From positions 40,198,354-40,262,353 of the forward strand of contig NC_081554.1 of NCBI RefSeq assembly GCF_963082655.1: 64,000 nt of DNA, given 5' to 3'. Position 1 is the first letter of the stretch. Every line of letters starts with the position of its first letter. A program made the translations under genes and the position numbers. This document shows positions 46,136-58,540 of this stretch, piece by piece. The stretch is from Stomoxys calcitrans (lineage: Eukaryota > Arthropoda > Insecta > Diptera > Muscidae). A model generated the notes under the pieces. That model worked only from the letters and a program-made list of their open reading frames with translations. It was not told the DNA's origin and did not search any database.

Positions 46136-47160
46136 TTCAGTTTACTTTCGACTTCGTTAAACAATCTATGGAATTACACCCCAAATTGTTTTATGCGTTT
46201 ATACCCCTAATGTATGCTGTACACAACAACAAAATATTTGGAGTGATTATACAAACTTTGGAGTATATTTGCATAATGATGTTTGGGGTGAAATTGTATG
46301 ATGAAAATGCACTCCAAATTCTAAAAGGACATTTGATTCCTAATTAATATTGGAACACACATTGCATTTATTTTTAGGGACCATTTGTTTTAGGATCCTT
46401 TTTCATAATGCAAAAGCACCCCAAATTTTGGGTCTATTTTCATTTACAATTTGGGCGTATTTGTTAGGGGTCCACTGTCTTTGCGCCGCTTAAAAAGACA
46501 GACTAATTTTTTTGGGTGTACACAGCAATCAGAATATTTATAATAAAAACAATACCAAAGAAACACTTTGAGAACGCTCAAGATAATCATTTCAATCGCA
46601 ATGTAAAATTACAAGTTTTGTTTTATCGAGGTACTAATGCACAATTTTACACTAATTTGTGATGTGACAAAAGCATCTTCCCCCACGATAATGGAAACTA
46701 ATAACAATACGTCAATACTCACAGAACCGTGACAAAATTCCGCCTCTTCATTGAAAAGTTTCAACAAAATCCAATTGTCCAACAGTGTAAGTCACAGTTC
46801 TATTGTGTTACATTTGTAGATAGCGTGAATATTTACGAGTATCCTATACATTTTCCATTGGAAAAGTACAAAAATTTACTTAATACATTCATTCACTTCA
46901 AACTGCTCGTGATAACATCAACAATCGAATAATTAAGTGGAATGGAAGGTACCTCACGATTACTTAACAAAAACAAAAAATATGTAGAATTTAATATGGT
47001 AGACTTAAAAAGGTACACGCAACGAAATTTTGAATAACAAAATAGCGAAAAGGTTTGTTGAAATAACAATGTTTGTCTGTCAAAAAGGAAAAGCAGATAT
47101 AAAAGCTGTTTTTTTTAGGCACATGGCTGTTGTTTTAGCAAAGATTTCACCAAGCTATAT
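46136..47160. other. Unassigned DNA
   Basis: Words such as CACCCCAAATT and TTTGGAGTG recur around 46170-46450, which may be a decayed MITE. No gene is recognised. Confidence 0.4.
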
Positions 47161-47438
47161 TATAAAGGGTGATTTTTTAAGAGCTATAGAAAAGTTTTTT
47201 CAAAAAACATAAAATCCAGAAAAATGTATGAAATCTTTATTTGAATCGATAGTACGACCCATATAATTTAATGTTTAAAGATTATTTCATGCAAATATTG
47301 ACCGTGACTGCGTCTCAAATATTCCATCCGTTTAGTTAAATTTTGGCATACTCTGTCCAATATTTCGGCCGGCATTTCACGAATAAATGCTTCAATGTTG
47401 TCTTCCAATGCGTCAATTGAAGCGGGCTTATCTGTATA

Positions 47439-47703
47439 CACTCATAGAAATTTGTTAGTAAAAACAGCAAAAATGTTTGCTGAAACAGCAGAAAGTCTGC
47501 TGAAAATGGGACAGTAGTAATTTGTTGCTATAACAGCAAACATTTACTGCTGTCTTTAAAAATTTACGCCTAGAATTGACAATTTTTCTTTTATATATAC
47601 CAAAATGACTCATTTGTTGTTTAGAAGTTCCAAAATTTTGAAAGGATTTATTCAAATATTTTACGTTTTTGATTTAATATCAGCAGACTAATTTTTCTGG
47701 GTG
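47439..47703. mobile_element. CAGCA-rich MITE
   Basis: The ends CACTCATAGAAA and TTTTTCTGGGTG are imperfect inverted repeats, flanked by TA on both sides. The interior alternates AACAGCA, TTTGCTGAAACAGCAGA and TGCTGT words. Excision restores the transposase codons for VYTDKPA. TA targets point to the Tc1/mariner superfamily. Confidence 0.85.
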
Positions 47704-48260
47704 TAGACCTGAGATTTGACATAGCCCCACAAAAATTAGTCTAAAGGCAATAAATCGCACGATCTGGGCAGTCAATTGAGCGGTCCCGAACATGAAATAA
47801 AATGTTCACAGAACTCGCCTCTCTATAAGTCCATTATTACGTGTGTGGCACCATCTTGTTAAAATCACATGTCGTGCAAGTAAAGCTCTTGCATTTTGGG
47901 GAAAAAAATGGATATCATCTCACGATAGCGCTCACCATTCACAGTTACGTTGCGATTCGCATCATGTTTGAAGAAGCACGGTCCATTGATGCCACCAGCC
48001 CGTCAACCGCACCAAACTGTGACTTTTTCTAGATGCATTGGTAGCTCTTGCAATGCTTCTGGCTGATATTCACTCCAAAATCGACAATTCTGTTTATTTA
48101 CGTAACCATTGAGCTACGTAACCAAAAAAGAGCTACGTCATAAAATTGAAGAAGGGCGCGATGAACTCTCTTAACAGAGCACGCATTTTGATAATAAAAT
48201 TCTATAATTTGCAAGCGTTATTCGTTTGTAAGACGATTCATGGTTAAATTATAGAGCAAA

Positions 48261-48413
48261 TTGGGCGCACGGTAGCCGAGTTGGATTACCAGTGCAGGGG
48301 TCGTGGCTTCGATTCCCACCAGAAGCCTTGGTCTGTTGCTATTGTGGTATCACAATGGACCTAAAATTGTCTGAGTGAGTCTGTAAAGGACTGCCACTCT
48401 TACCTAACCTAAC
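48261..48413 (+). mobile_element. tRNA-derived SINE S2
   Basis: A 153-bp unit with A-box-like GGTAGCCGAGTTGGATTA and B-box-like GGCTTCGATTCCCACC. The tail domain reads AGCCTTGGTCTGTTGCTATT and ends CCTAACCTAAC. The target duplication TTATAGAGCAAA/TTATAGACCAAA (48249-48260, 48414-48425) has one mismatch. Confidence 0.9.
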
Positions 48414-48661
48414 TTATAGACCAAACTGAAGATGTTTGACAGTGAAACAAAACACGAAACGTGCGTGAGATGTTTAAACCAGTGTTGCCAAAAAGTTACA
48501 ACAATATAGACAGTTTTAATACTTTGATAATAATCCCACAAAAATTACCTCTGGCAAATTTTGAAATATTTTAAGTTGATGTGTTCCGAAGGATTTTTTA
48601 CATCACCCTATCAAATACTAAATATATTAAAAGCATCTGCTGTTTAAGTATACATTTTATA

Positions 48662-49006
48662 CTCATAGAAAAAAGATATTATACATTATAAACTCAGAGA
48701 AATTTGTTAGTAAACATTTTTTTTTTTTTGCTGTAACAGTAGCAAATCTTTTTAGTAAGAAATTTCGCTGAGTGTCAATAACTTTCCGGCATTTTAACAA
48801 AAGTAGTCCTTTAGGAAGAACAATATAGAGATGTGTGGAAGAGCATTCATTTTCAGCCAAATAAATCATTTCAGAAGTGAACCCTGTTTTAAAATAGCAA
48901 ATTTTTTGTGATAACAGCAGGAACAATGCTGAAAAAGCAGAGAAATCTACTACCAACGATCGACTGACAGTATACGTTCTTATCACCAACGATTTTTCTA
49001 TGAGTG
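48662..49006. mobile_element. CAGCA-type MITE, second copy
   Basis: The ends CTCATAGAAAAAA and TTTTTCTATGAGTG are inverted. The interior has AACAGTAGCAAA, AACAGCAGGAA and GCTGAAAAAGCAGA words. A partial terminus (ACTCAGAGAAATTTGTTAGTA) inside suggests one copy inserted in another. Confidence 0.7.
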
Positions 49007-49099
49007 TACAAGAAACCGTGCGACAGGTTTAGCCAAAAATAAATAGTTATAAATTAATAACCTCAATAAAATAATAACCTCAAAGAATTTTGTTAAAAA

Positions 49100-50300
49100 A
49101 AAAACAATTGAAAGCGTGCTAAGTTCGACCTGACCGAATCTTATATACCCTCCACCCTTGATCGCATTTGTCAAGTTCTTTGCCTGATATCTTTTTATAG
49201 GCAAATAAAAGAAAATAGATAAGAATTGCTTTGGTATTGGAGCTATGTCAAGTTATAAACATATTGGGGCCATACTTGGTTTGGCTGTTAGAGACCAAAG
49301 TAGAAGTCATAGTGCAAAATTTCAGCCAAATCGTATAATCGTAAAATCGGGAAAGCTCTTTATATTGAAGCTATATCAGGTTATGGACCGATTCAGACCA
49401 TTTTTAGCAATTTATTTGTTGAAGGTCATAGAAGAAGTCGTTGTACGAAATTTCAGCCAAGTCGGATGTTAATTGCGCCCTCTGTAGGCTCACAAAGTAT
49501 AATCATGAGATCGTTTTATATGGGAGTTATATCATATTAGGAATTGATTTTGATCTAACTTGGCACAGTTGTTGGAAGTCAAAACAAATCACTTCGTGTA
49601 AAATTTTAGCCAAATCGGATAATAATTGCGCCCTCTAGCGGCTCAAGAAGTCAAGATCCGAGATGGGTTTATATGGGGGATATATCAGATTTAGCACCGA
49701 TTCGGAGCATAGTTTGCACAGTTGTTGGAAGTCAAAACAAAACACTTCGTGAAAAATGTCAGCCAAATCGGCTGACATTCAACCAGAAATGAGCCTCATC
49801 GCTGAACAAAATTTGTCAAAATTTGAACACATTTCGAACCGAACACTGATTTTGGTAATAAAATTGAATGATTTGCAAGCGTTGCTCGTTAGTAAGTCTA
49901 TTCATGATGAAATGTCAAAGCATACTGAGCATCTTTCTCTTTGACACCATGTCTGAAATCCCACGTGATCTGTCAAATACTAATGCATGAAAATCCTAAC
50001 CTCAAAAAAATCACCCTTTAATTGCGACCTCTAGCGGCTTATATGGGAGCTGAATCCGGTTATTAACCGATTTGGACCACAATTAGCACAGATGTTGGAA
50101 GTCATAACAGAACACCTTATGCAAAATTTCAGATCGGTTAAGAATTGCGCCCTCTAAAGGCATAAGAAGTCAAGATCCGGGATTGGTTTATATGGCATGG
50201 ACCAATATAGCCCATTTAGAATCCCAACTGACCTACAGAAATAGAAAATATTTATACAAAATTTAAAGCGTCTAGTTTTATTCGTTTGAAAGCTAAATCG
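49100..50300 (-). mobile_element. DINE-1-like remnant, subfamily A
   Basis: The left (3') end has AAAGCGTGCTAAGTTCG with a decayed hairpin, then TATATACCCTCCACC. Several ~150-bp monomers (GCGCCCTCTAGCGGCTC, GGTTTATATGGGGG) follow. A mariner fragment interrupts at 49779-50018. The 5' end is lost at the right. Confidence 0.75.
49779..50018 (-). mobile_element. Mariner fragment with internal deletion
   Basis: The minus strand starts at the TIR (complement of AAAAATCACCCTT, before TA at 50019-50020). It reads MNRLTNEQRLQII, FYYQNQCSVRNVF, then jumps to QILFSDEAHFWLN, deleting about 130 codons. The 3' TIR is missing. Confidence 0.8.
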
Positions 50301-50439
50301 ACTGAAAATGTGAAGACGGTCTTAGATCAATATTTTGATGCGATGAAATGACAAGTTTAACATTGTTTGGCTTTGTTATACAATAGAACCAACAAATTGT
50401 AATTAAATTAATTTGGGGCCCAATTGTTTGGAGCCCACT

Positions 50440-50500
50440 GTCATGGCGATTGTGTTGTACGCGGAGGTGGCAGCCCTCCCCGATGAAGAACTTCATCAAT
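50440..50500 (-). mobile_element. Retroposon S3, degenerate fragment
   Basis: On the minus strand GATGAAGTTCTTCATCGGGG, GGGCTGCCACCTC and GTACAACACAA correspond to the right half of S3. Confidence 0.45.
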
Positions 50501-51540
50501 ATTTCGTAGCTGCCGTTTGTTCCAAACCGTTTAAATATTTATGTTGTATATTTTTCTTATAATTTTAATAATCGCTTGGTTTGGCTAAAGTAATTTTTTT
50601 GGCTGGCAAGCAAAAACATTAACAGAATGTCTTGCTCAAAAACCAAAGAAAATAAAAACATAATTCTTATAAAGACAAAAATGTTTATATGACAAATGGC
50701 GACTAGCCTTAAATATTTCACAAGCTGGTTTGAAAATGCAACTGTAAGTAAGTTTGCTATTCGAATACAACTTGTATTTTTGCTTTCAAAGGAATGGTAT
50801 TTCCGGAGATTGACAAATGTATACGAAATCGAAATGAGGTGTCCAGTAACAAAATTTTAGGTGGTTGGTTTTTGTGAGATAAGAGAGCAATAAGGGTAAT
50901 TCATGACAAAGTAAAATTTATTTCTAGCTCATGTTTTATCTATATTCGTATCTACTTAGTTTAACACAAACACTTGTTAGTTTAACACAAATAAAAAAAT
51001 TATCAATAATCGCGCGACTTATTGAAAATATTTTTAAATTATTAAAATTATTTTTTTTTAATTTTTTGAAATAAATTAGAAATCTTCACAATAGAAAAAT
51101 GTTTTTAAAAATTCGTGGGATTTGTTTTTAATTTTTTTCCAATTATTTTGATTAAAGCAAAAAGCGGCACCGGAAAAATATATATTTGAAACCCGCACGT
51201 TTTTTTTTTTTGTGAAGCGAAAAGCACCGCTTGTGCAATATATTTCCAAAAATCGGGCAATTTTTTTAAATATTTCTCGTTATTTTGAAAAATTACAAAA
51301 AACGCTATTTTTTGAAAAAAAGCAAAAGGTATTTTCAAAAATCGCTCGAATTTTCGAAAGTTTTTTGAAATAGTTAAAAAAAGCAAAAAGTGCAGCATAC
51401 AAAAAATGTATGCAAAAACCGCGCGATTTGTTGGAAATATTTGTATGTTTTTTGAAGATGCAAAAATCCCGGTTTGCGAAATATGTTTCCAAAAATCTCG
51501 CTACTTTTCGAAAATATTTTTAAATTAAAAAAAGGAGGAA
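50501..51540. repeat. Unique DNA, then degenerate TCGCGCGA/GAAAATATTTT repeats
   Basis: 50501-51000 shows nothing recognisable. From ~51000 the words AATCGCGCGA, GAAAATATTTTTAAATT, AGCAAAAAGC and TTTCCAAAAATC recur irregularly, about every 100 bp, like 44300-44600. Confidence 0.45.
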
Positions 51541-53222
51541 ATAGGCATTAAGTTCGGCCGGGCCGAACTTCGGTTACCCACCACCTCGGGTATATATGTA
51601 AAACCTTTTTCGTCACAATCCGGTGAAAATTGGATAGCTTATGCGTCCAAATTCGGCACAGACGTTGATTGGTCTACTAAATATTGTATTGCCCAAAAAG
51701 TAATTGCGGATTTTTCATATAGTCGGCGTTGACAAATTTTTTCACAGCTTGTGACTCTGTAATTGCATTCTTTCTTCTGTCAGTTATCAGCTGTTACTTT
51801 TAGCTTGCTTTAGAAAAAAAGTGTAAAAAAATGTATATTTGATTAAAGTTCATTCTAAGTTTTATTAAAAATGCATTTACTTTCTTTTAAAAAATCCGCA
51901 ATTACTTTTTGGGCAACCCAATATAAGTCACTCTTGAATTTGTATTTCAAATTTCAACAAAATCGGGTAATAAATAAAGCTTTTATGAGCTTCAGACCCT
52001 TAATCGGCAGATAGGTCTATATGACAGCTATATCTAAATACAGTCCGATCCGAACCATATTTGGGACGGATGTCGGGAGACGTAAAGCTACCCACTGTTT
52101 CAAAATTCAGTGATATCGGATAAAAAAAAGCATTTATGGGCTTCAGACCCTTCCTCGGCAGATCGGTCTACATGGCAACTATATCTAAATAATGTCCGAC
52201 ATCAACTACATTAAGCTCGGATATCGGGAGGCTCAAAACAACTCACTATATCATATTTCTGCGAAATCGGGTAATAATTAAAACTTTTATGGGTTTCAGA
52301 CCCTTTATCGGCAGATCGGCATGTATGGCAGCTTTATCTAAATATAGACCAATCTCATCCATATTTAGATCAGATGTTGGGAGACCTAAAGCTACCCACT
52401 ATTTCAAATTTCAGTGATATCGGATAAAAAATAAAGCATTTATGGGCTTCAGACCCTTTATCGGCAGATCGGTCTATATGACAACTATATCTAAGTATAG
52501 TCCGACATCAGCCATATTAAGCTTGGACATCGGGAGGCTCAAAACAACTCACTATATCAAATTTGTGCGAAATCGGATAATAATTAAAGCTTTTATGGGC
52601 TTCAGACCCTTTATCGGCTGATCGGCATGTATGGCAGCTTTATCTAAATATAGTCCGATCTCATCCATATTTAGGTCAGATGTTGGGAGGCTTAAATTAA
52701 CCCACTGTTTAAAATTTTAGCGAAATCGGGTAATAAATAAAGCTTTTATGGGCTTGAGACCCTTTATCGGCAGATCGGTCTATATGACAGCTAAATCTAA
52801 ATATAGTCCGATCTCAACCATATTTGGTTCCTATGTTGGGAGGCGTAAAACTACTCATTGCTTCTAATTTCAACAAAATCGGTTAAAAAATAAAGTTTTT
52901 ATGGGCTTCAGACGGGAGATCGGTCTATATAGCAGCTATATCCAAATATGGTCCGATATGACCCGTTCAAGAACTTAACCAGCGTGCATCAAATTTGTGC
53001 CAAATTTCAGCTCATTTTTCAATTTTTTAAGGCTGTAGAGTGATTACAACAGACGGACGGACAGACTGATAGAAGGACAGGCACAATAACATCGTTAAAT
53101 CGTCTTAGAATTTTACGGCGGTCCGAAATATATATACTTTGTAGGGTCAGAAATTAATATTTCGATGTGTTACAAACGAATGAATAAATGAATATACCCC
53201 TATCCTACGGTGGTAGGTATAA
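51541..53222 (-). mobile_element. DINE-1-like Helentron, subfamily B, near full length
   Basis: 3' end at left: AAGTTCGGCCGGGCCGAACTT-like hairpin and TACCCACCACCTCGGGTATA. Seven monomers of 150-155 bp are anchored on GGGCTTCAGACCCTTTATCG (near 51977, 52129, 52284, 52436, 52586, 52740, 52895). The 5' end at right has ACAGACGGACGGACAGACTG, ATATATATACTTTGTAGGG and CGGTGGTAGGTATA. A MITE interrupts at 51684. Confidence 0.87.
51684..51921 (-). mobile_element. 238-bp mariner-type MITE
   Basis: Inverted relative to 26537-26773, flanked by TA. The left terminus carries substitutions (TTGTATTGCCC). Confidence 0.9.
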
Positions 53223-53224
53223 AA

Positions 53225-53460
53225 ACACAAACAGAAAGCGCCGCAGTTTTTTATGACATGGGGGAGTTGCAGACGTTCGAACATCCTTTGTGTCATTGCC
53301 ACGCAGTTGACATAGGATTATTGGTGAACACTTCTTACCGTGCCTTGATTCCCTCCAGGAATTTACCACTTTTGTCATGCTGGATTGCTGTAGAAGCTAG
53401 AAGTGCTCTGCCGCAGGCTCATAATATTTTCAAAAAACCCCTGCTGCGGTATTGCAATTT
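53225..53460 (+). pseudogene. Possible I-type LINE C-terminal scrap
   Basis: The plus-strand frame has MGELQTFEHPLCHCHAVDI, resembling the ETLEHFLCHCPA zinc-like motif at the C-terminus of the I-type elements here. Little else aligns. Confidence 0.35.
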
Positions 53461-53789
53461 GTATTTTTTTAATTTTCAATTTTTTTGTAAAAGGCAGAAA
53501 AATATTTTCGAAATTTTTTTTTTTAAATTTCAAAGTCGATCTTGGAATATTTTTTTTCAAATTGATGGTGTATAATAAAACATGTAGCCATGTTATAAAA
53601 AATTTATTTATTTGTTAGGTTTCATTTTTTTGATACTCCTTATTTAAATTTAAGGAATTTTTATTTTTGTTGTATAATAAAATACATGTGAACCCCAAAA
53701 ATGCGAAATTAGACCCAAAAGTAAAATCAAAATGTCTCCCTACGAAAATCGCGATTTTTCGAATATATTTTTGAAAAAAAAGCAAATAA
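53461..53789. other. AT-rich unassigned DNA
   Basis: Homopolymer-rich T/A runs; one TCGCGATTTTTCGAATATA word links it to the 51000-51540 repeats. Confidence 0.4.
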
Positions 53790-54075
53790 CGACAAATTTT
53801 TGCTATCGGATGGGGGCGGACTCTCTCCCCTTCCCCAAAAGTACTACCCAAAAATAAAATGGACCGGTCGGGACAATATGGGACTCAATATTGTCAGGAA
53901 GGAGAAATAGGCTTTATAATTTGTTGATTTCGGAAGTGGGCGGCCACTCCCCCGTTACCCAAAAACACCACCCAAATTCAAAAGTGGACCGATCGGGACA
54001 ATTTGGGTATGAAATGAAAGGTATTGGAATGTAGAATATGAATATGGTATTAAAATTGGGTTTGATATCGGATGG
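53790..54075 (-). repeat. Repeat family D fragment
   Basis: It carries GGACCGATCGGGACAATTTG, ATGAAATGAAAGGTATTGG and CCCGTTACCCAAAAACACC in the reverse orientation to 34277-35965. Confidence 0.65.
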
Positions 54076-54079
54076 GGGC

Positions 54080-54865
54080 GGTCCCGCCCTATGGGGCCAA
54101 GACTTTTAATCGAAATATCGGTCTATATGGAAGCTATATCCAAATCTGGACCGATCTGGGCCAAATTGAAGAAGGATGTCGAAGGGCCTAACACAATTCA
54201 CTGGCCCACATTTTGATTAAATCGGATAATAAATGCACTTTTTATGGAGAGATCGTTCTATATGGCAGGTATATCCAAATCTGGTCCGATCTGGGCCAAA
54301 TTGAAGAAAGATGTCGAGTGGCTTAACACAACTATCTAACACTATCTAACACACTATCTAAAATTTCAACAAAATGGGATAATAAATGTTGCTTTTATAG
54401 TCCTTAGACCCTAAATCGGCGGATCGGTCTATATGGCAGCTATATCCAAATCTGGACCGATCTGGGCCAAATTGAACAAGGATGTCGAAGCGCCTAATTC
54501 AACTCGCTGACCCAAATTTCAGCAAAATCTGATAATAAATGTGGTTTTTTTTGGGTCTAAGACCCTAAATCCGCGGATCGGTCTTTATGGGGGCTATATC
54601 AAGATATAGTCCGATGTAGTCCATATTCGAACTTAACCTGCTTATGGACAAAAAACAGAATCTGTGCAAAGTTTCAGCTCAATATTTCTAATTTTAAAGA
54701 CTGTAGGGCGATTTCAACAGACAGACACGGCTAGTTTGTCTCAGAGAGTTTTACGCTGATCAAAAATATATATACTTTATAGGGTCGGAAATGGATATTT
54801 CGATATGTAGCAAACGGAATTACCAAATGAATATACCCCCACCCTCAGGTGGTGGGTATAACAAT
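54080..54865 (-). mobile_element. DINE-1-like remnant, subfamily B
   Basis: Three to four monomers (ATATGGAAGCTATATCCAAA, GGATGTCGAAGGGCCTAA) run into an intact 5' end: TTCAACAGACAGACACGG, AAAATATATATACTTTATAG and CAGGTGGTGGGTATAA. The 3' hairpin is missing. Confidence 0.8.
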
Positions 54866-54919
54866 GAAGCCGATCGGTCCATAAATTACTGTTTGGCAAG
54901 AAGAACTCAATCTGACATG

Positions 54920-55060
54920 CTCGAAGTGACCAAATTTTAAGCCCCATGGACCAGCCTCTGGACCCACTAGGGTTCTCAAAATTTGCATACTTATTGTGAA
55001 ACACCTCAACACTGACTATTTGAAGTTTCGTATCTCTATCTGTTCAAAAGTTCCACAACT
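54920..55060. repeat. Repeat shared with 43070-43180
   Basis: CTCTGGACCCACTAGGG, then CTCAAAATTTGCATACTTATTG parallels CTTCTGGACCCACTATG and CCCAATTTGGCGTACTCATTG. It is an unclassified two-copy repeat. Confidence 0.5.
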
Positions 55061-55104
55061 ATTTCTAAGATTTTTCGATTTGGCAACACTGTGCGCCGTT
55101 GGGA

Positions 55105-55205
55105 CTTCTAGGCTATAAAAAAGGCCCCTTATTAAGCTTAAATTTGAATCGGACAATACTCATTGATATGTGAGAAGTTTGCCTCTGTTCCTTAATGGAA
55201 ATTTC
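55105..55205 (+). mobile_element. SINE S1, 3' fragment
   Basis: It has GGCTATAAAAAAGGCCCC, AATTTGAATCGGACAATAC and GTGAGAAGTTTGCCTCTG, the 3' half of S1. Confidence 0.75.
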
Positions 55206-55209
55206 GTTG

Positions 55210-57230
55210 TTTTCGTTTGTTTTGTTGTTGTTGTTAAATTTTAAGGGTCGATGTTGATTTTGAATAACTTAAACACGTTGCACGATTATGTATCTTTAGC
55301 ATAGTCCAAATTGAGGTAATCTAAAGATGAGAAATGTCATTTGAAATGCAGAAAAATAACTTGACGCTTAGTTAAGGCTCATGTTCAATACCGACCCTAA
55401 AAATTTAGCCCAAGTTTGTTGGCCAATTAGAATGTAAATAGCCTTTAACAAAATTATTGCAATCATAGAAAATCACATAGACGCAAACCTCAAGGTCACA
55501 AGGTAAGATAGAGTTGCCTCAACAAAAATAATACTAATAAGCATGAGAAAAGAAAAGTTCAATAACACCACAAACATGACATGGGCGGGCGGTAAGCGAT
55601 TGGCTTGTGGTAAACATAAAGCCAAGATAACCAATAAAATCAAACTGTCCGTAAAAGTGAGGCAATAAAATTTAAAACATCAGCATTAAGATTTGATCGA
55701 TGGTTTGGTGACTCATTTGTGGAGCAAGCACAATTCGATTATGGAACACTTTTTTCAAAAAGGTAAAAATATCTACATAGGTATATACATACATAGATAT
55801 GAAAGTTGGGAATAAAACACATTTATAATGTAGTATGAACTTACCGCCAAATTAGAAATTTTTTTGGAACGGCACCCGATTTGTTAAAATAATTGCATCT
55901 ATTGAATTGTTGTTTGTGCCAGGGAACAAGTGTTTAAGAAATAAACAATACGATAATTGCACCGGATTTAAGCAAAGCACTAGGAATGAATAAAAACAAT
56001 GTCATACAAACACAGGTTACATTTACAATGGGTCCTGCGGTTTTGATCGTGCTTTTGTTTCTATGGTAATCTTGTTGCTGCTTATTTTATTTAACACTGT
56101 GCATAAAAGACTGTCCCAATTTCGTGTTTTGTGTTCCATAAGGTTGCACCTCCTTCCACTTTTACGGTTACACTCACATACACACACAATTTCACACTTG
56201 AAGAGATTTCGCACTGCAGTCTTCAATGGCTTAAATCAATTTAAATAATTTCATATTATGTTCTCCACTTGTGTGAATTCAATTTAATATGATTTGCTGT
56301 TAGCATGTTGCGATGTCTTTGTTTTGTATGCTTCTTATTTTCACTTCAACATATTTCCAAAAGAAATTCTACGAATTGTTCTACAATGTTGTTTTTATTT
56401 TTTTTATTATTAAACGCCGCCGATCGAAACAAAACAGTCGCACACACGCACATGTATATACATATATATAATAAAATACGCCGACGCGACAGACATACAC
56501 TCGTAGTTGGTTTCTTATTGGTTTCTTGTTTTGTGTTATTTATTCTCTGTGCATGTTGTTATTTTTGTTTTTGTTGCTGATTATTGCCTGCATTCCTTCA
56601 GGGATAATCCATGGAAAAATACACCGAAGAAATTTTAAGGAAAATTTCTTGCTAAGTTCCTCAGAGTGTTTTGTTTTTATTGAAATTACTTCAACACGTA
56701 TTTGCACAAAATAAGCGCGAATTTGCAATTATTTAAACAATTAATTTCCTAGTGTTTTTAACACCATTCCCTTCAAATCACAAAGCCAAGACTGTCTCTG
56801 GCTGGCACAGTTGTTGTATTGGTTTTCACAGTTGTTTATTTAAGTACTGCAATGAAGTACATAGTACAAAACCAACCAAGCGAGTCCAATTAGAATGGCG
56901 GGTAACCGTATTGGAAAAATATTCTTTAATTATAAAAAATCGAATTAATTGCAATTTTCAAAGGTCATGTGTTAAAAAGTTATGCAAAAAATTGAGATTT
57001 AGACTTTCTTAACAAAAATCTGGCATAAGTATCAACAGTTGAGAGGATGTGGTTTCCGCCGTTACCGTTGAGATATTCAAAAACAATTATATGTAGGAAG
57101 AAGAAGAAGAGGCAGACATGTAAAACTTTGATCAAAATCTTAAATAAGTGTAAATAAGAAACAGCAACAAAAACTGAATAAAGTTTGCATATCCGTTTTA
57201 ATACCTTTTCTCCCCTATATTCTCAAGAGA
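55210..57230. other. Unique non-coding DNA
   Basis: About 2 kb without recognised repeats or coding domains, unusual for this window. Small frames near 56023-56728 and 56752-57012 lack any motif. It may be intronic or regulatory, but nothing in the sequence shows this. Confidence 0.4.
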
Positions 57231-57239
57231 GGTTTTTGG

Positions 57240-57600
57240 AGTAGCAATGAATGACTACAGTTCCCACGTTCCCTTAAATACTTGGGAGTAAACTTAAATA
57301 GGAAACATATTCAGGAGCGCACTGAGAAGACTGAAGACTGGACACTTTGTTTACAGGCTGTAGACTCTACAGTAGTGTAATTCGATCAGTGCTAACAAAT
57401 GCCGCGGTAGTATGGTAGACGACGCCTTCTAGGGCACTTAAGTCATATATACAGACTATGTATGAAGTAGCCACAGTGGCTTAGAGTCTTAAGGCGAAGA
57501 TAAAGTAGACAGAGGAATGGAGTAGGTCATACATGCCATCACGGGTTAATACCCACATGCTTACTGCAATATACAACATGGTCGAAAAGGAAGCAAATTG
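57240..57600 (+). pseudogene. LINE reverse transcriptase thumb remnant
   Basis: It encodes YLGVNLNRKHIQER-like residues, then SVLTNAAVVW with shifts, as in I-type thumb regions. It is heavily decayed. Confidence 0.5.
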
Positions 57601-57940
57601 GCGACAGCTGTTGGTGTGCTGACAAAGAAACCTTGTAGACCACGTACAAAACAAAGTGGTAAGTTATGGACCGCCAGTGTGTTCTCTTCAACTACATTCG
57701 GTTTTCGAACACGCAAAACGTCAAAAATATATTTTGCCTTCGTATTCCTCTTAATATATAGAAATTTGATTAATAGTATGCATTCCAACATAGAAATGAT
57801 AAGGTTTGCAAGATATAAGTCAAACAAAATCACATCGTTTTGAGATTTCGAAAACCGAAACAGGGATGAACATTCAAATCTTTCAGAAAATCTCAGTTCT
57901 CCCGTAAACCATCTTCATTAGGACACAAAGATCCTAGCCA

Positions 57941-58245
57941 TGCGAAGGCATAACTACATGTTGTCTAATCTATACCTGCTGGGCTGTTATCGCAGAGACC
58001 ATTCAAACCATCTTTTTATGGATAGGTATTCACCACTCAGAAACCTTAAGGTGGATCTACATGATCTAGAGCGTGAGGTTCAATGCTACAAGAGAGAGAT
58101 TAAGCGAGTCTTGGCAATATATGCGGTGTGGTCTTTGTCTCCCATTGCACCTGAAGAAATTGACCTCCACCGGCAAACCAGAATAGTTGTGGCTCAATTA
58201 CGATCCGGCAGATACAGCCGTCTCAACTACTACAGAGGTTATTTC
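57941..58245 (+). pseudogene. Jockey-like LINE C-terminal fragment
   Basis: The plus-strand frame has LKVDLHDLEREVQCYKREIK, then PIAPEEIDLHRQTRIVVAQL and RSGRYSRLNYY. In related LINEs the last motif (EIDLPRETRV.LAQLRSGYC..LNSY) precedes a C-terminal zinc motif, which here is cut off by an S3 retroposon. Confidence 0.7.
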
Positions 58246-58345
58246 CATGGCAGCCGGTTGTATGTACCGGATTGACCCGATGTATTCCTTCATCGGCAAG
58301 AGCTGCCGCCTCTGTGTACCACACACTGCTACTACAACAACAACA
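58246..58345 (+). mobile_element. Retroposon S3
   Basis: Paired blocks GGCAG/CTGCC, CCGGT/ACCGG and CCGATG/CATCGG are all intact. They are followed by TGTGTACCACACA and the tail CTACTACAACAACAACAAC. Confidence 0.8.
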
Positions 58346-58540
58346 ACTACAGAGGAAGGATTGATGTCAACGTGCAGGATGTGACCATAGGACCCACGAC
58401 ATGTGTTTAACTCCCCAGACCTACTCAACTCAGACCCACTCAACTCAGACCCTCTCAACTCAGACCCATATCCTTTTGGACAAACCCCACAGAACCAAGT
58501 AGACGGAAGGTAGAACACAACACACTGCCACAACAACAAC

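Larger units (their letters stand above)
47165..48608 (-). mobile_element. Mariner-like transposon, decayed, with two inserts
   Basis: The left end (3' end of the element) is AAGGGTGATTTTTTAAGAGC after TA. The right end is ATCACCC before TA. On the minus strand the transposase opens MNRLTNE-stop-RLQIIEFYYQ. It resumes with LNGYVNKQNCRFWSEYQPEA, LQELPMHLEKVTVWCG, RNVTVNGERYREM, DGATHVIMD and DKPASIDALEDNIEAFIREM. The segment with the first catalytic Asp is deleted and several stops are present. A MITE (47439-47703) and a SINE (48261-48413) are inserted in it. Confidence 0.82.
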
